Positions 5,721 to 10,234 of a stretch of DNA of 10,234 nucleotides are shown here, piece by piece. Source of the DNA: Magnetococcales bacterium (GTDB lineage Bacteria > Pseudomonadota > Magnetococcia > Magnetococcales > UBA8363); assembly GCA_015232865.1 (NCBI GenBank), contig JADFYU010000070.1, positions 1 through 10,234 on the forward strand, read 5' to 3'. Both the position numbers and the translations under genes were made by a program. A model generated the notes under the pieces. It was not told the DNA's origin. It ran no database searches and saw only the letters and a program-made list of their open reading frames with translations. Positions within the stretch are counted from its first letter, which is position 1; the number at the start of each line of letters is the position of its first letter.

Positions 5721-7673
5721 TCAGTGTATGAACAGCTCTTCTTCCTCTTCCGCTTTCAACCGTTTATCTTTTGCTTGCTTCCATCGATAGGCCAGAAGAA
5801 TAAAAACGGCAAAACCGTAGACGTAGGGTTCTCCATTTTCATGGGTGGCGGCAAACAGGAAATGGAGGGCGACCAGAATGTTTAGAATATAGACCAGTTT
5901 ATGGATCTCTTTCCATTTTTTTCCGCCCAACTTTCGAACCATGCGATTGGTCGAGGTGAAAGCCAGAATCGAGAGAATGATAAAGCCGACAACGCCAATA
6001 AGAATAAAGGGCCGTTTACCCACGTCAATGAGTATTTCCCTCATGTCAAAAACCCACTCTAACCAGATGTAGGTCAAAACATGCAGAAACGCATAAAAAA
6101 AAGCGTATAGACCGATCATGCGGGCGTACTGCATAAGCAGTTTGACCTTGGTTATCTCGGCAATGGGACGCAGGGCCAGGGAAAGAAGCAAAAAGTTGAA
6201 GGCCCAGTCTCCCAGATAACGGTTGATGAAACCGACAGGCATCTGTCCCAACGAGCTGCCCGGTGTGACACCGCTGATTAGAATCCGACCGACCAACCAG
6301 ATGATGGGTAGCAGAGAAAACATGAAGATCAAAGGTTTTAGATTGATCTTTCGCTGTTTGACCAATACATGGTCCCGGCTCTCATCAACACCGCTTTTGA
6401 CCAACCAGAAGGCGTAGAGCATGATCAGCAGATTGCTGGCTCCAATGACCACAAAGGGAGCTTTGGGGCCGACGGCATCAAAGTAATAACCGCCACTTTG
6501 TACCAGCATGACGATGCCGATGCCGCTGACCAAAAATAAAATTCCCTGAACCGAACCCAGAACATGTTTGGGAGATAGTTCTGCGGCCAGTATCTTAGGT
6601 CCGACCAGGCAGCTCGCCTGGCCGATGCCCACCAAAAGCAGAGGAAAGAGCAGTGTCGGCCAATCAAAGGGGTTGACCACCAACCAGCCCAATAAAACAA
6701 ACCCAAGCCCCGCCAGGGACAGTCCGGCCCCAATGGCGGAAATTCGGCTATGGGTTGCCATATATTGACGCCAAATCGGCATGGAGATCAGAATGACCAA
6801 TCCCAAATAGCCCAGCATCAAGCCGGCTTGCCCGGCGGCATAGGCCCGGCTGACGCCGACGACATCGGCAAAAGAGATAAACCAAAGAGATAAAAACAGA
6901 CTGATTACCAGCATGTCAGCCCGCACATAAAAGGCTGCCGCAAAACAGAGCTGCATTCGTGGGTCGTTGGAGATCAATTCCCAGGCCTGAGCAAAGGGAA
7001 GCGGAGCCGAAACCTCCTCATGATGATCCAAGGGCAGATATTTTTTGACGGTTACAAAACCCGCCACTGAAACCAAGAACGGGATCAACATGATGGTGGG
7101 TACGCTGTCAATCGATTGTGGTATTTGCATTAAAATGGCGCAGATCACCGTGCTGCCCAGGGCCATCATGGTGATCAGGTTCGGCAGTAAAATCGGTTGT
7201 TTTTGGTGGAGAGTCGCATCACCGCCCAAGGTGGAAAGCTGCATCTGAACCGAGTCGGTTCCCAGTGAGACGAGGGAGCGCATCATATAGTAGAAGGTCA
7301 GGCTGCTAAAACCGATGAACACCTCAATATTTTTGCTTAAAGGAATTAACAGGGCACCAATGGCTGCCAAAATAAACCCATAATAGAGAGACTGTACCCG
7401 TCTTTGTCGGCTCCAGGGAAGTCCCAATAAAAAAATCAGCCCCAAACTGATAATCTGGGTCACCACTTGAAGGTGGGCGTTGATGGTGCCCTCTTCTTCG
7501 TAGGGAATGACGATCACCTCATCCAGAAATAACGGTTGTAGAGCAACCGTAAGCGAGATGACCAGGGTGCTGATGGCCGAGAGCAGATAAAAGGTGTTCC
7601 AATGCTTTCGGTCCAGTACATCCGGATTTTTTGTTGGCTGTTGATCGTTCATCTGATTTTCACAAGCTCTCAC
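5721..7673 (-). CDS. mamZ: Magnetosome protein MamZ: MFS transporter domain fused to MsrQ/YedZ-like haem domain
   Basis: This 650-residue membrane protein has two parts. Residues about 25-425 form a 12-helix major-facilitator domain resembling MamH. Residues about 442-640 form a six-helix ferric-reductase-like domain of the MsrQ/YedZ type, with GDWAFNFLLLSLALRP, GLYAFFYAFLHVLTY and IHKLVYILNILVALHFLF. Histidines at 531, 591 and 604 are the likely haem b ligands. This fusion is the hallmark of MamZ, which in Magnetospirillum gryphiswaldense acts with MamX (and MamH) in magnetite formation and probably iron redox control at the magnetosome membrane. The GTG start at 7673 overlaps the mamX stop by 4 bases. 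An in-frame ATG at 7652 (residue 8) is the alternative, and neither has a strong ribosome site. The protein ends in an acidic EEEEE stretch. The protein is intact and of expected length. Confidence 0.93.
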   Translation of the reverse strand: MRACENQMNDQQPTKNPDVLDRKHWNTFYLLSAISTLVISLTVALQPLFLDEVIVIPYEEEGTINAHLQVVTQIISLGLIFLLGLPWSRQRRVQSLYYGFILAAIGALLIPLSKNIEVFIGFSSLTFYYMMRSLVSLGTDSVQMQLSTLGGDATLHQKQPILLPNLITMMALGSTVICAILMQIPQSIDSVPTIMLIPFLVSVAGFVTVKKYLPLDHHEEVSAPLPFAQAWELISNDPRMQLCFAAAFYVRADMLVISLFLSLWFISFADVVGVSRAYAAGQAGLMLGYLGLVILISMPIWRQYMATHSRISAIGAGLSLAGLGFVLLGWLVVNPFDWPTLLFPLLLVGIGQASCLVGPKILAAELSPKHVLGSVQGILFLVSGIGIVMLVQSGGYYFDAVGPKAPFVVIGASNLLIMLYAFWLVKSGVDESRDHVLVKQRKINLKPLIFMFSLLPIIWLVGRILISGVTPGSSLGQMPVGFINRYLGDWAFNFLLLSLALRPIAEITKVKLLMQYARMIGLYAFFYAFLHVLTYIWLEWVFDMREILIDVGKRPFILIGVVGFIILSILAFTSTNRMVRKLGGKKWKEIHKLVYILNILVALHFLFAATHENGEPYVYGFAVFILLAYRWKQAKDKRLKAEEEEELFIH

Positions 7674-8407
7674 TCTTCATCTAGGGTGACGGCACCCGGT
7701 TCCCAGAGTCCGTTCATATGGGTGTTTCGAAGGTCACAAAACTGTCCGTTGACGGAGAGTGTTTTAACATATTGGATTTGCGGCGTTGCCACTCCAATCT
7801 CTTTGTAGGCGGTTCCCTTGACAAAAAAACCGGTTTGCACGGAACAGCCCTCTTTTTTGAGAAACCAACGGGGGGCCAGATTATACCAGGCCGGTTTGTT
7901 GATGCCATCATCGATCAAAATATTGAGATTCTCACGCCCGGATTGAGCTGTTTTCTCGACCACGCGAACAACCTTGCCCTGAAAACGGGTCAGATGAAAT
8001 TTTTCGTGCCATTCCGGGTCCAGGGTTGGTGAAGCAACCATGGCGGAAAGAACCGGTATTCGCTGAGCCACGGCAATGGTTTTGGCTATTTTATTCGGGG
8101 ATATGATTTTGTGACAGTGGGAACAGAGCTGCTTTTCCCGCCCATCAATGTGGGGAGCGGGTGCACCACTGACAATAGGCGGAATAACCTGCGCGCGACC
8201 GGACAGGGTTGGATTGATGATTTCATGACAACTGGAACAGACCATTTTCTGCCGGCCAGCCCGGTGAGGGGATGGCACGCCAGCAGAGATGGGGGGAGCT
8301 CGATCGTAGACATGATCGTTCCAAGGATCGTCCTTTACGATGGAGAACATCAAAAGACTGATACCGAAAGCGATACCAGCCGCCATGATCCATTCGGCAA
8401 TATTCAA
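7670..8407 (-). CDS. mamX: Magnetochrome di-haem cytochrome MamX
   Basis: This 245-residue protein has an N-terminal membrane anchor (about residues 6-24) and two tandem magnetochrome domains. The first is PPISAGVPSPH...CSSCH, haem site 57-61; the second is PPIVSGAPAPH...CSHCH, haem site 95-99. The P-x-PH...CxxCH pattern is found only in magnetosome proteins (MamE, MamP, MamT, MamX). A further 110-residue domain (about 134-245) without haem motifs looks beta-rich, with Cys188 and Cys224. The length and the direct coupling to mamZ point to MamX rather than MamT, which is shorter, or MamP, which has a PDZ domain. The start is TTG at 8407 with GGAAAG (plus-strand 8416-8421) 8 bases before it. 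An ATG at codon 8 would still leave the anchor intact. It probably passes electrons between the periplasm/magnetosome lumen and MamZ to tune Fe(II)/Fe(III). Confidence 0.9.
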   Translation of the reverse strand: MNIAEWIMAAGIAFGISLLMFSIVKDDPWNDHVYDRAPPISAGVPSPHRAGRQKMVCSSCHEIINPTLSGRAQVIPPIVSGAPAPHIDGREKQLCSHCHKIISPNKIAKTIAVAQRIPVLSAMVASPTLDPEWHEKFHLTRFQGKVVRVVEKTAQSGRENLNILIDDGINKPAWYNLAPRWFLKKEGCSVQTGFFVKGTAYKEIGVATPQIQYVKTLSVNGQFCDLRNTHMNGLWEPGAVTLDEE

Positions 8408-8790
8408 GAGTGTTACTTTCCGTCCTGGCCCGATTTATCAACAGTGGGCAAAGCGTTATCACAAAGCGAGGCTTTAAAAAAAAACGGTTCAACGTGTGCG
8501 ACTGTTGGTTTAGTATCTATTCCTTTTTCGTTTGAACAGGGTAAACAAATACTTGTTTAAACAAATAATTTCATTGTTTCAGCTTCAATATGGGGCTGCC
8601 GGTCGAGCATTGGGTTTGAAAATCAACCGATTCCAATGTCAATATAAGCTCGTTTATGCGGCCAGGCAAGTCCAATGCGAAAAGGGGGAATTGTCAGGTG
8701 GTTCAACCTGGAAACAATCGTTGTCGCCCACCCCTCCCATAAACCGGAGTTCAATATTTTAAAACTCATTTCTGGTTGGATTGAAACGAG
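8408..8790. other. Long mamX leader, no gene
   Basis: About 380 bases between the mms6-mmsF terminator and mamX hold no credible gene on either strand. Seen in it are a 9-base direct repeat with a palindrome (8542-8566), an inverted pair CATTGG/CCAATG (8608-8613, 8633-8638) around a second GGTT/AACC pair, and TTCAACCTGGAAACA (8702-8716), which matches motifs upstream of the cytochrome operon. The mamX promoter must lie here if mamXZ is separate from mms6-mmsF, but I cannot place it with confidence. Confidence 0.4.
8542..8566 (-). promoter_or_regulatory. Direct repeat and palindrome upstream of mamX
   Basis: TAAACAAAT occurs at 8542-8550 and again at 8558-8566, a 16-base period, with the perfect 12-base palindrome TTGTTTAAACAA (8553-8564) covering the second copy. 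The site lies about 135-160 bases upstream of the mamX start. Two turn-spaced repeats in AT-rich DNA suit a dimeric regulator, or they may simply be AT-rich promoter DNA. The regulator is unknown. Confidence 0.3.
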
Positions 8791-8830
8791 CACAAAAAAA
8801 GGCCACAGTTCAGGTGGCCCTTTTTTTGTG
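8791..8830. terminator. Bidirectional intrinsic terminator below mms6-mmsF
   Basis: CACAAAAAAAGGCCAC (8791-8806) and its complement (8814-8830, with one extra C at 8820) make a 16-base stem with the 7-base loop AGTTCAG. The A-tract on one side and T-tract on the other make it work in both directions. It starts about 20 bases past the mmsF stop on the minus strand. It should end the mms6-mmsF transcript and keep mamXZ separate. Confidence 0.9.
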
Positions 8831-8851
8831 CGCTAAACCCGAATAAAAAAA

Positions 8852-9181
8852 CTACAGTTTAGCAGCAATCATACCGATGACCGGTAGACGCCAAGCCCGG
8901 GTTAAAACGACTGAAACGATTCCGATGGTCGCAAACAGCGCAATGACCAGAACGGAGAAACTGAAGAAAAAAGCACCGGCAACCGGAATGTGGAGGCTGA
9001 AAATTGAGAGTACGCCCCAGATCCAAAGGACCAATCCCTGGCGAGCATGAAAATTGACATACTCATCATCCTTGTTGAAAATCAGGGGAACCAGGCAGAG
9101 AACCCCCAAATAGCTGAAGATCGCCAAAAGTCGAGATCGGGTGGTACGGCTTCTTTTTAACATCCATGAAGTGTTTGGCAT
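8852..9181 (-). CDS. mmsF: Magnetosome membrane protein, MmsF/MamF family
   Basis: This 109-residue protein has three membrane helices (about 18-35, 48-64 and 68-93). The conserved loop DDEYVNFHARQGL (38-50) between helices 1 and 2 is the signature of the MamF/MmsF family (DUF4870-like). The C-terminal RAWRLPVIG also fits. MmsF controls crystal size and shape in Magnetospirillum. The close paralogue MamF is part of the mamGFDC cluster. I name it mmsF because it follows an Mms6-type gene by 18 bases, as in the mms6 operon, but mamF cannot be excluded. An SD site (GAGGGA, plus-strand 9192-9197) supports the ATG at 9181. The N-terminus has a basic stretch (LKRSRTTRSR) before helix 1. Confidence 0.9.
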   Translation of the reverse strand: MPNTSWMLKRSRTTRSRLLAIFSYLGVLCLVPLIFNKDDEYVNFHARQGLVLWIWGVLSIFSLHIPVAGAFFFSFSVLVIALFATIGIVSVVLTRAWRLPVIGMIAAKL

Positions 9182-9199
9182 TGTCAGTCGTTCCCTCTG

Positions 9200-9880
9200 C
9201 TAAATAGCCTCTTCCAAATCGGCGGAAAGTCCATTCTTGTTTTTCATGTAGCTGTAAATGCCGACTCCAACGGCTGCCACAGCCCCGACGACCAAGATCG
9301 GACCCCAGGCACCCAGCCCCAGTCCCAAGCCCAGGCTTGGACCGGTCCCAGACCAGATTGTTCCCGTGGTAGCCGCTGCTCCTTTGACAGCACTCCCGGA
9401 AGCGGCCGCTGTTCCGGCTCCCGCTGATGCAGCGGTTTTTCCCGCCATGGCCTGGCCTGCATTGGTTGCGCCAGCCGTACCTGCGGCGCCTTTCGCCGCT
9501 GCCCCTTTCGCCGCTGCCCCTTTAGCCGCTGCCCCTTTAGCGGCTGCTCCTTTACCGGCCACTCCCTTTGCCCCAGCCACCTTGCCGGCTTTCGCCGCTT
9601 TGGCTACTTCCGGTGCCTCCCACTCTGTTGCCTTTAATGCAGCTCCTTTGCCAGCGGCTCCTTTGGCAGCACCGGCGGCTTGACCAGGAACAGCCGCAAC
9701 TCCTTGAGCAGCCCCAGCCTGACCGGGAACCGCTGCTCCATTGGCTGCGACCGCTTTTCCGGCAGCCCCCTTGCCGGCAGCCCCTTTAGCAGCGGCCGCT
9801 TTTGGTGCTTGCCATTCGGCTTCTTTGAGAACCATGCCTTTTGCCATGCCAGGAATTGTTGGATTGGTTGCTACAGCCAT
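9200..9880 (-). CDS. mms6: Mms6-family magnetite-shaping protein with long KGA-repeat N-terminus
   Basis: This 226-residue protein is mostly Ala, Gly and Lys. The C-terminal part is diagnostic: GTIWSGTG (173-180), the LGLGLGLG run (183-190), AWGPI, a membrane helix (about 193-211), then a short tail with acidic residues (DLEE). This matches Mms6, and to a lesser degree MamD and MamG, which share the LG-repeat/helix block. In Mms6 the N-terminal part is removed and the acidic tail binds iron at the crystal surface. Here the N-terminal region is longer than in Magnetospirillum Mms6 (about 226 against roughly 157 residues). It carries an internal duplication, LKEAEWQAPK (18-27) and LKATEWEAPE (82-91), and a tandem KGAAA array (about 110-133). 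The start has AAGGA (plus-strand 9891-9895) 10 bases upstream. MamD is the main alternative, but the KGA repeats favour Mms6. Confidence 0.85.
   Translation of the reverse strand: MAVATNPTIPGMAKGMVLKEAEWQAPKAAAAKGAAGKGAAGKAVAANGAAVPGQAGAAQGVAAVPGQAAGAAKGAAGKGAALKATEWEAPEVAKAAKAGKVAGAKGVAGKGAAAKGAAAKGAAAKGAAAKGAAGTAGATNAGQAMAGKTAASAGAGTAAASGSAVKGAAATTGTIWSGTGPSLGLGLGLGAWGPILVVGAVAAVGVGIYSYMKNKNGLSADLEEAI
9489..9563 (-). repeat. 15-base tandem repeat coding KGAAA in the Mms6-like gene
   Basis: Five consecutive 15-base units occur. The first two are identical, the third differs by one base, and the others drift. They encode the repeated KGAAA block. High identity at the DNA level suggests recent expansion or contraction by slippage, so the array length may vary between strains. 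Confidence 0.8.
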
Positions 9881-10020
9881 TGTATTGTCATCCTTGATTA
9901 TGAAGTTTTGTGAATGATGTCTGGTATTGTTGAAATAATAATAGGTGTTGACAGTGCCCTGTAATATGTTAATGCTCTTTAATTTAACCGGGGCAGTAAA
10001 AAAAATCCTACACGCCGTCT

Positions 10021-10050
10021 TTTATACTATGGGTTAGATTTCAAAAGCAA
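10021..10050 (-). promoter_or_regulatory. Candidate sigma70 promoter for mms6-mmsF
   Basis: Read on the minus strand, TTGCTT is followed after 18 bases by TATAAA. This pair lies about 140 bases upstream of the mms6 start, leaving a long AT-rich leader. The -10 is good and the -35 is moderate. In AT-rich DNA such pairs can arise by chance. Confidence 0.35.
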
Positions 10051-10100
10051 TGAATTTTTCTTGTTTTCCTGGGAAGAAAGCAAGAAAATCAACTAAATAC

Positions 10101-10115
10101 AAATGGTTCTCATTT
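10101..10115 (-). promoter_or_regulatory. Fur-box-like palindrome upstream of mms6
   Basis: On the minus strand the site reads AAATGAGAACCATTT, an inverted repeat AAATG-N5-CATTT. It matches 12 of 13 bases of the classic Fur core AATGAGAATCATT. It lies about 50 bases above the candidate mms6 promoter, or may serve a gene to the right. Iron control of magnetosome genes by Fur is biologically sensible, but a single site by eye is not proof. Confidence 0.45.
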
Positions 10116-10234
10116 TTATTTTACTGTTAATTTTCGTCTCAAAAAAAAAATAGATTCACCCTACAGTTGCATAAACAATAAAGTACACACAGAAAAAACC
10201 ATGTGAAATCATTGATATAAATACTTGCAATACA

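Larger units (their letters stand above)
9881..10234. other. AT-rich upstream region of mms6, no gene
   Basis: No credible coding frame is seen on either strand. It holds the mms6 ribosome site, a candidate promoter (10021-10050) and a Fur-like palindrome (10101-10115). A perfect TTGACA on the plus strand (9948-9953) has no good -10 partner. Whatever lies to the right of the window is unknown. Confidence 0.5.

Noticed and set aside
5503..5790. Plus-strand reading frame covering repeat B
   Set aside because: It runs through the inverted-repeat element and into the 3' end of mamZ, has no family resemblance, and its composition looks non-coding.
8532..8762. Plus-strand 76-codon frame in the mamX leader
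   Set aside because: No ribosome site, no recognisable protein features, and it runs over the palindromes. Probably chance.
9489..9563. Short tandem repeat as a CRISPR array
   Set aside because: Units are 15 bases, directly adjacent without spacers, and in frame within a coding gene.
9258..9683. Long plus-strand reading frame opposite the Mms6-like gene
   Set aside because: It is a Pro/Ala-rich mirror of the KGA repeats. The minus strand has the diagnostic LG-repeat and membrane helix plus a ribosome site.
9948..9976. Plus-strand promoter beginning with TTGACA
   Set aside because: The -35 is perfect, but the bases at 16-18 spacing (TAATGC region) are a poor -10 and no gene follows to the right within the window.

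Overview
The window comes from a magnetotactic bacterium. Four adjacent minus-strand genes are recognisable as magnetosome biomineralisation genes: an Mms6-family protein, an MmsF/MamF-family membrane protein, the magnetochrome cytochrome MamX, and MamZ, a fusion of a major-facilitator domain and an MsrQ-like haem domain. These families are known from magnetotactic Pseudomonadota (Alphaproteobacteria and Magnetococcales). The MSHA-type pilus genes and the GC-rich hairpin repeats fit that group. A marine or freshwater magnetococcus is my best guess, but this is inference only.

Layout from left to right: the 3' part of an mshG-like pilus assembly gene (+) runs into the left edge. It converges on an mshA-like type IV pilin gene (-). 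A 575-base gene-free stretch follows (1403-1977), with several palindromic elements and one copy (A) of a repeat with inverted ends. Next come three minus-strand genes, read right to left from 5276 to 1978: a secreted TPR/di-haem cytochrome c, a secreted protein of unknown function 3 bases downstream, and a WecA/MraY-family sugar-phosphate transferase. A second gene-free stretch (5277-5720) holds diverged copy B of the repeat. Then come mamX and mamZ, which overlap by 4 bases. A third gene-free stretch (8408-8851) ends in a strong bidirectional terminator below mms6-mmsF. The right edge (9881-10234) is AT-rich upstream DNA with a possible promoter and a Fur-box-like palindrome.

How the genes may work together: Mms6 and MmsF are membrane proteins that shape growing magnetite crystals. 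MamX and MamZ are thought to form a redox unit at the magnetosome membrane that sets the Fe(II)/Fe(III) balance. The cytochrome c operon just downstream of mamXZ is not a known mam gene set. It is a plausible extra electron-transfer component, although nothing in the sequence proves a magnetosome role. The cytochrome has an unusual CX3CH haem-binding motif. The most novel-looking items are this cytochrome and its unknown partner, the pair of MITE-like structured repeats placed just after stop codons, a short motif shared between the leaders of the cytochrome operon and mamX, and the Fur-like site upstream of mms6.
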